NCBI GenBank assembly: GCA_947095535.1
Contig: OX352774.1
Coordinates: 217,298,965 to 217,362,964 of the forward strand
DNA from: Poecilobothrus nobilitatus
Lineage: Eukaryota > Arthropoda > Insecta > Diptera > Dolichopodidae
DNA length: 64,000 nt
Direction of reading: 5' to 3'
Shown here in pieces: positions 35,901-48,200 of this stretch. Every line of letters starts with the position of its first letter. The first letter of the stretch is position 1. A model generated the notes under the pieces. It worked only from the letters and a program-made list of their open reading frames with translations. It did not search any database and was not told the origin of the DNA. Made by a program: the position numbers and the translations under genes.

Positions 35901-38900
35901 GGGGAATATCCCCATTCCATTTCATGGAAGCTATATTCCATATCCTATAGCAGTTCTCACAACGAATGAGTTTTGATAATCAGTTTTGAGCCATTCAGTA
36001 ATATCCACTGTGTAGAAAAGAGCTCCTTCTGTCTATCTAGTTTGACGTTGCAATTATTTTAGATGAGGCATAATTAATTTTAGTTCAATAGAGAAAATAA
36101 CATTAGCAACAAGTATAACATCTAAAATAGTGAAACTGCGAAAAATTTAAAAAAGTTGAAGATTTTATCTAATAATTTTTTCAATCGTTTAATGACAGAA
36201 AATTTCCTTAAGCTCTTCAAATCATCAATCAACACCATTTATTAATTTTTTGTAGTTTGGTATTTTGATTTAAAAATTTTGTACTTCAAGTATTTCTAAA
36301 TGCTTAAATTTAGAAACTATTTAATATTAAAGAGAGTAAAATTTAGACCATAAGTCACAAGTTTTTAAACTATGTATTTTGTTCTAACTGTATTGTACTT
36401 GTTTCTGGAATTATAAAAATTTGAAGGTTATGGGACAAAATTCGCCTTCGTTCTTTTCGTTTCTTTTTTGCCAATATATTAAAAACAGAGTCTCCTAATT
36501 TTTCCAATTTTCCTTACCTAAAGGATCCTAAGAAAATTTACCAATTTTGATTCCAGTAGTAAACGTACCTCTAGTATATGTTTTATATACATACTTTTTT
36601 TTTTTGAAATGTTACCCTCTTAAAATCCTAGATTTTAGGTACCGCTTTGTTTTAAAATTATTTTGTTATTAAAGAGGATGAATTGATGAATTGTATTTTA
36701 TTTTATTTTTTTTTAACTTAAATGTTTAGACTTAAGATTATGAATTTTTATTATTAGTTTTATATTTATTATAAACTATAAGTATATGTAGTTAAGTATA
36801 TATTTATGTTGATAACAAAAAAAAAAAAAAAATTAAAGCACTTAATGAACTAAAAAGCAATTGCTTGAAGAAAGCTTGTCTTTGTTTTGAAATATGTATC
36901 TAAATATTATTATTTTTATTTATTCGGTAGATCTTTTGATCGATATAAAAATTTTCAATGGACATATCATATATCTGGTAATTATTTTTTCTATATAGTT
37001 GCGGTTTCATTTGTATAATTAAAAAAGAAAATTTTGTTCGATCAGCATGAGATTCGATCTTCTATTTCTGATGTGAATAAATATTTATGATCTATATTGG
37101 CGGTCTAATTTCATTTACCTCCTAAGGTATTAATTGTACTATATTAAAATGAAGAAGATTTATTTTAATTTTTAAAAGTTAAATTATTTAAAAAAAAAAA
37201 TTAATTTTTGATTTCTGGAACTTTTCTTTTATTTAATTTTTTTTTTATTATAATCAAAATTTAGAACATCAGGTGGTAGGTTTTAATAAAGAGTGAAAAC
37301 TTTTAATCAGTTAAATATAGTATAGTATTTTAAAACCTTTAAAATACATTTAGTATTTATAAACCTTTGTGTAATATTGAACTCCTTAAGGGATAAATTT
37401 TGTAGAAAATTTATGATCGATGTTTACTGAAATAATGCATTTGTTTTTGTTATAAATGATAAAACTGCCTAGGGGAGATAAATTGCAAACTTTAGATGAA
37501 ATTAAAATAATGTTGATAAAAATTGCAATAAAATCAATAGTAGTGTAGGAATTTCATTATTACACCTTAATCTCTACTTTGTAAAAAGTCTCTCACCAAA
37601 TTTTTCGCGAGTAAATTTTCTGAGAACAAAAACTGAAATGGTAACAAATTTATACAAATTTTAGAAAAATTGAGGAATAGTTCGACAAATATTGTTGAGT
37701 CTTTCCTCGTTAAAAATAAAAATAACTATTTTAAAGATCAGAAGATAGGTACTATTATTATTTACATGTTATTCAACAAGATCGTAAAGTATTCTATAAT
37801 CACGTAGTTGAATAGAAAGTTCACTAATAATTTCAGCTTCTTTCGGCAATCAATGAAAAAATCCAATTAGATATAAGTAAATGCAATAAAGTAAATAATT
37901 TATATGTTACTAGTATATAAAACTATTAGTTTTAAGTGATGCGTTAGTTAATTTTCGAGAAAATAGATATGCGTAAGTGGAAAATTTGATTTTCTATATT
38001 AAGGGAAGTGATCAACGTGTACTATCAAACTAAACTATCTACACATTATAACTCCCGTTCTTAAAATCAAAGTAAATCGTTTGGAGCATTTTAAATATGC
38101 GGGGTAAGTAAATTTACTTAGGTCACCTTTTCGAAAAATTTAATAGAGCTTAAAACTATCATTGTAAAAGAATAGGAAAGAATCGTGAATTATTTAAATT
38201 AGTGCTTAAAAAATATTATAACTATTGAAATAGATTTTAGATATTTAAAAATTAAAAGAAAAAATCATAAAATTGAAAGTTATATTTCTGAATTTTTTTT
38301 TTACGATATTGAACATATTTAAAACAAAAAAAAGTTATTGAATGAATGATTATGATAGATTGCTATAATTAAAAAAAAAAACAATTTACATAAAAATTTA
38401 AAAAAAAAAATTGATCTTTATAATAACATGGCACAACTATATGTAACTATACTGCCATACTGAAATCTAATTATTGTGAAACCATTTATATTAAAAATTA
38501 AAATTATATTAAAAGAAAGATTTAAAAAAATATATATATATCTATATATAAAAAAAAAATGATTTGTTTAAAAACTATAAAAAATAATTTAGGTTAAGTT
38601 CATCTGTTCTCTTTAAATATTATTAATCGTTTTTTAATTAAGCTTAGCGTATCCATTAGACATGCGTTATATTTGATTTAGAAAATAATTTATTGGTTTG
38701 GAACTGAAATCTATAATATAATTCTCAAACTGTAGAAAAAATAAATAAAATGTATTTTAAAGAGAACCATTATTAAGATATTTAGATTTTAGAATAAATA
38801 GCCTGATGCCTCAAGATATAGGACTTCTGTAAATACAATATAAATAAAATAAATTTTACTTTTTTTTATAGTTTTTTTTTTTTAGTATAGTATATTTCAA

Positions 38901-40339
38901 AGACAGTTGAAAAGAAAGGTTTTTAACTCCTATATTTTTTTAAAAACTAGTTGAAAAATTTCATTTTGCGATTCTCAACTTTTAATAAAATTTTCTGCAT
39001 AGATTTAATCGAATTTAGATGTTTTTTTTCTCAATATTGTCCAAGTTTGGGAATATTGTTTAATGAAAACTTTTATAACCCTCTTACAGCTTTCACGATT
39101 TTGGTCAATCATTGAATTAGTATCATATCACTAAAATATTTATGAGTTATAACTACTAGAATAGTTGAATTTGCAGTTAGTGTTAAAAAAATTCTTACAG
39201 TCTTAAACAAATTGAAAATTTTAATATAATCTTAAGGCAACTGAAACAAATCATACAATCCAATAGAAATCATATAGGATGCCGTTTGCAGATCTGTGAA
39301 TTGTAATTCATGTTAAGTTGTATATATAAAAGATTTAAATGTCCAGGCAGTTGTACAGAAATTTTTACAACAAAATAGAAAATCCTAATAATAATTTACA
39401 AGATTAATTTTTAATGTTATTAAATATTTGAATTATATAAAAAAAAATTAAAAAAAAAAAAGAAAAACTAGAAGCGGAAAAAAATTTTCAATACTAAAAC
39501 AAAGAAAAACTTCTTCGAATATTAAAAAAACTAAAAAAAGAATCTTAAGATAAAAGTATTTTGTATCTTAAAGTGCACAAAATCATTATTTTAAACAATT
39601 TTAAATAATAAAAAAAAGAAAATAAATGTATTTGAAAACAAAAACCAGTTCGATTTTACAGATTCTCAAAAGCAAAAAAAAAAAAAAAGTGGAATAAACC
39701 ATCTTACATTTTGTTTTTAGTTTTTATTCTTCTTGAATCCAGAGATTCGGGTACAGTAACAAAATGGAATAACTTACAAAAAAAAAAAAGAAATAGCTGC
39801 TCTTCTGAGAATTACATTAAAAGAAAACTAAAACTAGAAATTCTGTGTGCTAACTTTTGTATTATCTGATAGTTAAATAGTGACATTATTGAATTTTCTT
39901 ATAATCAAAATAAAACTTAAAATAATATAAGATAAATTTGAAGATTAGAAAAACCAAAAAAAAAGAAAAAGACATCGGTTTTATGATTTCATATAATCTT
40001 TAAGAATAGATTCTAAATTTAATGAATATAAATATATACGTATGTAATAATATAACCACATAATAATAATATACATACAAACATAGATATATTATGTATA
40101 CATATTTTAGTTTTTCTTCTTTTTGGTTTCGGTTTCAATTTTTGTATTTTATCATATTAAAAGAATCTAGATGAGTAGTCGTGCAGCTTTTTCATTCCTT
40201 TAGGCTGCAAATGATGACTTTTTGTAATATTTTTTTTTTTAAATTTTTTTATCAAGTTGTATGGATGTACATATACATTGTACATATAAACATTATATTA
40301 AAAAAGTATATTTATGATTTATAAAAAGAAAAAGTCTGA
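32949..40339. other. Long AT-rich non-coding stretch
   Basis: No gene recognised. Noted items: GTGCCA..TGGCAC inverted pair at about 34112-34144; dense TATATA/ATACATAT runs at 34430-34460, 34690-34710 and 34810-34840; a good-looking 3' splice-type pyrimidine tract ending TTTTACAG at about 35294, followed by an open stretch of about 15 codons ending in poly(A), which could be chance. The open frames at 33078-33308 and 34927-35190 are Phe/Leu/Tyr/Lys-rich shadows of AT sequence. Confidence 0.45.
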
Positions 40340-40830
40340 CAGTTTATTCAAATGTAACAGTGTCATGATCAATTTTACCGACAAATACCAAAGTTTCAAT
40401 TCGAAGTTGAACCTCTTGTTTTTTTTTTACTGTCATTGGTGAATTTTTATTTGTATTTTATTGGTATATCGTAGGAAGTTAAACTTGTTCGGAAATCTAG
40501 CCTTTTGGCTAATTAATATATATACCGATTCTGCCAAGAAGAAGAAGAAACTCCGCCAGGAGACATAAGTACTCAAAAACTGCGTAGTTTTAAAAGTCAT
40601 GTACAACTAGAAACATATTCCATTTTTGTATAGTTGCTTTACCGAGGATGAAGTTAGCACTTAACCCTACACAGATCTTTACTTTCTTAGAGAGGGCTGA
40701 CAGAAGTATTATAAGTGGAGGCAAAATCCACAACAAGTAATGATAGAGAAAGCATAATAGATCTACATCAAAAGCTCACAGTGTCGCCTATATTTCTCAA
40801 ATAATAATCTAATCTAATATTTACCCTAAT
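40340..40830. other. GC-richer patch of unknown origin
   Basis: Less AT-biased than its flanks. At about 40522-40566 the frame TDSAKKKKKLRQET followed by TAA uses GC-ending codons (GCC, AAG, CTC, CGC, CAG, GAG) unlike the background. Short open pieces follow (for example 40648-40700). Frames are broken by stops and I cannot match them to a family. This could be a decayed gene or transposon 3' region; no gene is called. Confidence 0.3.
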
Positions 40831-41862
40831 TATTTCCGTGAATAAGAAGGAGGAACTTCAAATGTTAATTTATAAATGAATTAAGCTTAAATCAAGTAAC
40901 AGGTTTAGTTATCTTATCATTGTACCTCGACGGTTAATATAAAATTATGAATTAAAATTTTTCAAATATAAGTTATTCAAAAAAATTATGTGAGCCACTG
41001 TATAAAAACATATTATAAAATAATATGTAGGTTGGATAACTTAATTGTTTTGAGTTTGCGTTTTAAGTGGTACATTTTTTTTTTGTTCTTTTCTTATTTA
41101 TTCATATTTCTTATGGATTCTTATAGACTTTAAATAGTGGGTTAGTAAACAAAAAAAAAAACACAAAAACAAACAAAAAGAACACTAAAGAATGTTTAAC
41201 AATTTTTAAATTTAATTTATTGATTGTAAATGCACTCAAAGTCAATTGAACCGATAGAATTTAAAAAAAAAATATAGAGATTTGTAATGGTATTTTTAGT
41301 ACATCACTTAAACATATTGTGTTGAGGAGAAGATCTCAGTTATGAAATATTGTTGTTAAAATAAAGAGGTCGTTAAAAAAATATTAAAATTAAATTCTTT
41401 ATTGAACTATGAAATTAATAACGTGTACCCGTATTATAAATCAGGTCCCGAATATCATACATAAATCTTTTTTTTTCTCTTTTGATATTTTACACTAATT
41501 GGTATGTATAATATTTTACACAAATTGGTAATTACACTAATTGGTATGTATAAATCGAAAATTCGGATTAAATGTTATCCTATTTGCTTACAGACTGAAG
41601 TATCTGACGAAAAGTAATAATGAAAACTAATAACGAGCAGACAAATAATTAAAAATTCTTAGGAAATTTTAATATGTATAAATTTTAATATTAGTCGCAA
41701 AGTATAGATAGCAGTATATATCTATATATATCTAAGTCTTAATATTAGATTGGTTATTATTCGGATTGATATTAGATTTTGTCTTAGAATAGCTAACCTT
41801 TAATTAAGTTTAAATAAGTTCTAAATCATGTATAGTTTAACAAAAATTAGTAATACATTAAA
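40831..41862. other. AT-rich non-coding DNA, no feature
   Basis: A short local duplication of ACACTAATTGGTATGTATAA occurs at about 41493-41552. Nothing else recognised. Confidence 0.5.
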
Positions 41863-41890
41863 GGTAAGTTCACATGGGATGCATGCATCC
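41863..41890 (+). repeat. 28-bp exact dispersed repeat with 14-bp palindrome, copy 2
   Basis: Begins GGTAAGTTCACATG and ends with the palindrome GGATGCATGCATCC (overlapping by two G). Exact reverse complement of 13357-13384. The following sequence (GGATGCAAAC..) repeats the GATGCA theme but is otherwise different from the first copy. Confidence 0.65.
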
Positions 41891-42129
41891 GGATGCAAAC
41901 ATTTCCTTGATGGAAAAAATATATCATATTCATGACATGCTCTCCCTTTCGCTCATTTTAGATGCAAAATTATTGGCATCCTCTATAATAAGAAGCATAC
42001 AAAATGCAAATTTGTTTTAACGTCAAATATAGAAGTAAAATCAAACGTTAAAAATTATAAATGTTAAATATTTTGAAAAATTTTAAAGATGATTATATCC
42101 ATCTTAAAAAGGAAAAAAATTGCAAAAAA

Positions 42130-42500
42130 GCGCGGCTGGGTCATATAGATTAATAAAAAATAATAAAGATTTTTCTTATAATATATAATAATTAGCAGAA
42201 TATAATTAAATTAAAAATAAGTATATATGTATGTATGTATGCCCTATAAATTATAATTAATATCATATTGTAATAGCTATATAATAAAAATAAATATAAT
42301 AATAAACCATAATTCTTGTATAAGATAATAGATGGCGTAGAAATAAAAAAGAAACTTAGTCTTGTACAATAGCTTCAGCCGAGTAATTAACGGCTTAGTG
42401 CAATTAATGATTCACAAAACTGAAGCTTAGTCAAATATGACTAATAAATGACTAAGTGGATGCCCTATACTCCTCATAGCAGTGGCAAGGCAAAAAGAAA
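42130..42500 (+). repeat. Dispersed structured repeat (family 2), copy B
   Basis: Aligns with 22222-22833 and with the reverse complement of 6174-6580. Begins CGCGGCTGGGTCATATAG, then ATTAATAAAAAATAATAAAG, ATAATAGATGGCGTA and the core. In the core ACTTAGTC pairs with GACTAAGT, AGCTTCAG with CTGAAGCT, and GCCG with CGGC: three nested complementary pairs. Ends GTGGATGCCC..AGTGGCAAGG. The best preserved copy for folding. No open reading frame. Confidence 0.7.
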
Positions 42501-42506
42501 AAGTGA

Positions 42507-44374
42507 TTCGTTTAAACAAAAACATAGTAAGATTTGATGACAATTTTGATCGAAAAATGAAACATTATAATATGATCCTATTGAAATCTAAGTTGAAATT
42601 ATGAAAATAGAATTTTCTTTAATAAATTGTAGAGAAACAGCAAAACCGAAAATGATATATGTATGTACATATCTAATGTACATATATACTATGATCTATG
42701 TGCTAAAAGTGTTCAAAGTACACTATAATTTTCACGAATTTCTATTTAAATTTAAACAATACAAAGCGGTATCATATATGTACTTTAAGTGAATTCTTCA
42801 ATGTTTTGATCTGATGTGAATTTGGTAAGTACAGATTAAAGCAAACTTTTATAAAAACCATAGTTCAAATATAATTGTGAGAAAATATATACATACATAC
42901 ATACATATGTATATATGTATGAATATTTTTTGCCTTTTTTCTTGGAATTAAAAACTAAGGTAATTTATGATTTTCGAAGTACATACACATAATTGTATTT
43001 CTCCGCAGTTACACAGTACACTACACATCATAGCATTCAAATTACATATAGGTACATATGTATGTATATGTACTTATATATGTACATATATTTAAAGTAA
43101 AATATAAAACGTGACAATGTCATAAAAGTCACTAAAAGTCGAGTTGAGTTAAGTTTAATTCAAGTATTGATTTAAAACTGCAGTCAACAGTAAATTAAAT
43201 TTTATATAAACACAAATACATATTATGTATTTATTTGTAAGTATATATGTATATCTATGTACATACATGTGGATGTACATATATAGTTTTTCTGTTAAAA
43301 ATTAACTATAAAGTCATGATTTTTACAATGTTTATGTATGTTAATGTGTATGCTTATGCTTAAATGCGCAATAGTTTAGTTCAATTGTAATGAATACAAT
43401 AAAAAAAAAGCGATTGAAGCGTGCTGTGTTTTTTTTTTTTTTTTGACTTTATATTTTTGCTACAAATAAAGCAAAAAAAAAAAAGGTTATTGATTGTTTT
43501 CGCTTAAAAGTATATTATGTATTTTGGAATTTATTTTTGGTAGTTTTTGTTTTTTTGCTAGATTTTCTATTCTAAATTAAATTTAGAGTGTGGCAATTTT
43601 AACAATAGTCAATTAAATACTGTGAATGATTTAATCAAATGGTATGAAGGTTACATTTGAATTCTATGTAAAAAATTATAAATTGATTGATTAGTTTTGT
43701 ATAGTATCTATATCTACTAGATAAATTGTAGATAATCTTTTGGATAATAATACCGTTAGGAAAACTAAATATTTATATCAACTTCATATCGGTTCTCTGG
43801 GTGGTATTAAAATGTAATAATTTTATTTTTTATACTTAAATGTATATGATATGCATGTACATACGTATGTATGTATGTATGTATGTATGTATGAATGTAT
43901 GTATGTACATATGTATGTTGCTAAAATGAATAAGTGAAATTAAAATCAAGAGAGGTTATGTAAGGTAAATTTCAAAACTTACAGATACAATTTTACTTTT
44001 ATAAAAGAAATTCAATAAAATTTTAACATTTGGAAGTCTTAAAATTTTGGTGAACAAAACAAGGATTAATAAAACTCAAAAAAATATTATAAAATTAAGG
44101 GTTCATTCCTTCCAATATTAGATTAATATTTTCATTATTAGAATTATCAATATGTACATATGTACTTATGTATGTATAAGTATGTATTATAAAGAAATAA
44201 CTAAAATGTTTTACTAAATTCGCTATAGATATTTTTTTTAGACTAGTTCCATAAGCCGCATATAAATGACGAAAATAAGATGTATCCTCATTTTTTGTTT
44301 CTATTAAAGTTTTTATTCTAAATTTCTGAAAAATGATAATTTACTGTTTTATTATTCCTTTATTTATAATAGTC
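42507..44374. other. AT-rich DNA with microsatellites
   Basis: No gene recognised. Several ACATACATATGTATG-type runs (42890-42920, 43040-43090, 43240-43280) and a GTAT array at 43863-43915. The open frame at 42601-42792 is unsupported. Confidence 0.5.
43863..43915. repeat. (GTAT)n microsatellite
   Basis: About a dozen GTAT units, with one GAAT interruption and a GTACAT break near the end. The flanks continue into TACATACGTATG and GTACATATGTATG. Confidence 0.9.
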
Positions 44375-44388
44375 TTTTTTAAATTTTT

Positions 44389-44576
44389 TTTTTTTTATGC
44401 ATTTTTCTGCCACATAAATGTGGACATGAAATTACATAGCCTTTCCTTTTCAGGCGTGACTGTAAATGTCGTAAGGGGGAATAACTCTTACGACGTGTGT
44501 GAGATTCGAATTCATACTCCCTCGGTGTTTACAGCGTATTATACACTCCTACCCACTAGGCCACCGATACCCCATT
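44389..44576 (-). mobile_element. tRNA-derived SINE (family 1), minus strand
   Basis: Minus strand: GGGGTATCGGTGG-CCTAGTGGG head with A box, anticodon-like stem, imperfect B box GAATTCGAATC, CGTAAGAG..CCCTTACGAC, ACAGTCACGCCTGAAAAGG, tail CACATTTATGTGGCAG, A-rich end. TTTTTTAAATTTTT lies on both sides (44375-44388 and 44577-44590), a possible 14-bp duplication of low complexity. The open frame at 44333-44584 (+) is antisense to this element. Confidence 0.86.
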
Positions 44577-44590
44577 TTTTTTAAATTTTT

Positions 44591-47500
44591 ACTAAATAAA
44601 AATGTAGTTTTTTCAAAACTCAACTTTTGAATTAAGGATTTAAAAACAAAACTCACAATAACAAATAGGTGCAGTAAAATGTAATCTGCAAAGGTTAAAA
44701 TTAATATGGTTTGTGTCTCTAATTTATTTCACCGCTTTTTCAATTGATTCCCCACCATTTCACCACAAAAATCTAATTTATAGAAAATTGACAGCTCAAT
44801 AGGGTAGCACACAGAACTGAAGCTAGATCCATATATTAAGTATTACGAAAATTACATAATATATGTATGTATATACAAACATATTTATATCTACTTATTG
44901 GATTGAATAATAATTAAAAGTAGATTAGAAATAAAGGTGAAGTTAATGAATATTTTAGTAAAAAGATCATTATTAAAATGAGTTTTTTTTGTTTTTTTTT
45001 TTAAATGGTGATAACATATTGATGGAAAGTTCCATTAATAGCATCAAATATGTACTATAAAAATTTAGAGATAGAACATATACATATATAATTTCTGAGA
45101 TTGTTACTTAGGCTGTGTTCTTTGGCAATCGAGAACATATTACTTAGGTCTTAGAGGTTAGAGGTGAGAAAAAATTTTTTTTTTTTTATTTTGACAAATA
45201 AAAACAAATTTTTGACAAATCAAATTTTAACAGCGTTATTTAAGTTTGTCAAAAATTTAGGTTAATTTTATTGTTTTTTTTTTATACAAAAAAAAATTTT
45301 TGATAATTGATAATTTAAATATTTTATTTTTGGCAATGTTTAGTCAACTTGAAAGATAATAAATTTATAATGTCATTTTTTTTATGTCATTATAATGTCA
45401 TTTTGACATAAATCGAAAAAATTTTGACATAAAATTGCACCATACGTTAAATATGCATAAATACGTTATATGAGTGAATATGACATACATTACATATGTG
45501 AATACAAATACACGTTTGACATTGTGTGTATTTTGAAAGTTTTTCTTCGATAAGTCAAAATTTTATTCTGACAAAATAAAAATTTAATAAAAATATCTAA
45601 TAAAATAAACCGTTCCACTAATTTCTAAAGAGACAGAACACTTTTTTACACTTTATATGTATAAGTAAGACTAAATAATTTTTTCAATCTTTTATGCTAC
45701 ATATCAAGCAAAATTATAAAACATATTTTCAAACTCTTTTAATTTAAGCGATTAATAATTATTAATTATAAAATAATTAATGATATTATTTGTATTAAAA
45801 ATATATTTTTTTGTTTAACCTCGTGTCACGATAAAAACTTTTAGAATCTTTATTAATTTTTCCTTTAAGATGTTTTTTTTTATGTATAAGTAGGATAATA
45901 GATACATAATAAATTCATATATTCAGTAATCTATCAAAAAAGTTTATTAATGTGAAATTGTAATCATTAAATAAATCATTTTCTTAAAAATATTTTATAT
46001 ACATACATACATATAGGTATAATTATTTATAAATCTTTATAATTTTTTCACACTTTTCTATACTGTTAGTAATTTATTACGTCATGTGAGACACACATTC
46101 TTATATTATATGTCTTAATATAAATTTTATTTAATTTTAAGTTTGAATGATGTGGGATCCATTATTTTTTTGAATCCGTTATGAATCTTTTTTTTTTTTT
46201 TTAATATTCATTTAATTTTGGAATGTTTCTCTTCTTCTTCTGTTATCAAAAAAGTATTAGAAAGCTGTTTTAGACAAGAACAGTTTTTAATATCGTTATT
46301 ATTTTAGAATGAGTTGCAAATACATTTATTGAACTGAAAAAAATGTTCAGATAATTTAAAATAAAAATATAATTTAATGAATCCGGTATCCGGTACATGT
46401 ATAACAAAAATTTTATTATCAAAACTTTTAAACAAAATATTGAGGTAAAAACTTTGTATTATTCATTATTTTAAAACTGAACGTTGTATTATTGCATTAT
46501 GTAGGTAGAGGGGTAACTCACATTTAAGAAGTACGGGTTCGATATCCTATAAATATTTTAGATTACATTAAGTCGTAGTGTAACTGAGCTTAAACAGCTT
46601 AGAAGCAACCAAACTAATTTCATTTTGACTTATGCGTTTTTAATTCTTTAATTTTATTTTTTAAAGCCAAAGAGAGGTGCGAGTCTATCAAAGAGACAAA
46701 GAATATCCCATTGGTGTAGTGTCAAATTTTTACTGAAGAAAACTATCACTTCTTTAGCCAATAAAATGGTATGAAATCTTTAACTATATTCACGCAGTAT
46801 TTTCGCTACTGAGTAGGGATAGGAAAGTTTGGGACAGGAATGATAAAACTTTGAATTAGGGAGTGGGATGGTTTAGGATGAATAAATCTGCCTAATGTTA
46901 TTATTACTAACTTGCTAAAAGTAATGGAGTCATCTATAGAGTCATCGTTCGACATTTCAAAGAATTTAATTCCATATTTGAAATTCAATTTAAGTTAGGC
47001 TCTAAAATAAATTTTTTTTAAAGAAGAATTTGGAAATTTATAACTTAAATACATGATATATTTTGTGTCAGATTTTAAAATTTAATTTACTACATACTTA
47101 CTTTAAATTTTGTTTAGAGGTTAATAAATGATGCGGCTTATTAAAGATTTTTTTTTGTAAAGCTGAGATAAGAGAAAGAGGAAAAGAAATAAATAAATAT
47201 AATTTGATACAATAGGCCTTTTAATTGGCTACCATTCACAACTTTTTTGAAAATTTATAGAAAATTATTTATTGACATTGACGTTTAGTTACCACTTTAG
47301 AAGAAAACTATATAAGTTAAGTGAAAACAAATGATGACTTAAACTTAGATTAAAAATTTCCAACGCGTAATTTGGAACGAAATAATTTTTTATTCGAAAA
47401 TTTTATAAAAAATGGAAGTTCCTCCAACAAAATTTCTAATAAATTAAAATCATACCAGATCATACCTTAATTGTATTAAGTAACTATTTATAAAAAATTT

Positions 47501-47869
47501 CGTATAACAATATCCAATGTCATATCCTTCCTATTAAAATCAAAAACAAAAGATAAGAAATAAGTAACAGTAAAAAAGGATATAAGTATTAATACTGCCA
47601 TTATAATCGCGTATATTATGCGGAACGCAATATATTTCGTAAGTTTTATCACATTAACATTTTGGTATTTTTATTAAAGAACTTTTTTTTTTTGAACGTT
47701 TGAACTAATGTATATATATATATATATATATATTTTAAATTGATGAAAAATTTTAAAAATTTTTCATATTATGTGGCTTTTCAAAAGTAAAATAATTTTA
47801 TTTTAATAATTTTAGTGGTATTATAATCTTCGTTTATCGAAATTTATATTATTATATAAAAAAATAAAA
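44591..47869. other. AT-rich DNA with a TGACA-rich block
   Basis: No gene recognised. Between 45115 and 45641 TTTGACA or its complement occurs about eight times and the block is bounded by GTGTTCT and AGAACAC, a possible short inverted pair. A 38-codon open stretch at about 46885-46998 (+) includes KVMESSIESSFDISKNL but has no upstream continuation. A (TA)n run lies at about 47711-47732. Confidence 0.4.
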
Positions 47870-48200
47870 AGGGGGTCCCCCAAAAAAATTTTCTAGGAAA
47901 CTTATATTAATTTAAAAGTTCTTTGTTATCACAAAATTATAAATCCCTATTTTAAAGCGTGCCGGAGCTATGATGGTAGACAAAATCATGCAAAACTTGG
48001 CTTTCACATAACGGTAAATTTAAATAAGAAATTTAAAAAAATTGTGTAATTTTAATATTAATTTACAAAGGTAAAAAACATTTCTGTCAAATGGTGTTTT
48101 TAAATTGAAAAACTATTAAGTAAAACATGAGACATACGCATTCATTTAAAAATAGGGGTTTTTCAAAAGTTGCGGGGCTAAAAAAATGTTCTAACCAATT
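47870..48200 (-). repeat. Degenerate DINE-like fragment
   Basis: On the plus strand, pieces occur in the same order as 28980-29300 of the left inverted copy: an ACAAAATCATGCAAAACTTGG..CACATAACGGTAAATT block, ATGGTGTTTTTAAATTGAAAA where the left copy has TTTGGCGTTTTCAAAATGAAG, and GGGGCTAAAAAAATGTTCT where it has GGGGCTACAAAAAAAAGTTAT. Ends not found. The open frame at 48087-48326 (-) lies mostly in this relic. Confidence 0.45.

Noticed and set aside
43863..43915. CRISPR-like array
   Set aside because: Simple tetranucleotide microsatellite without spacers; the sequence is eukaryotic.
46500..46560. Possible tRNA (GGGTTCGATATCC B-box-like)
   Set aside because: No cloverleaf arms can be formed and the A box is missing.
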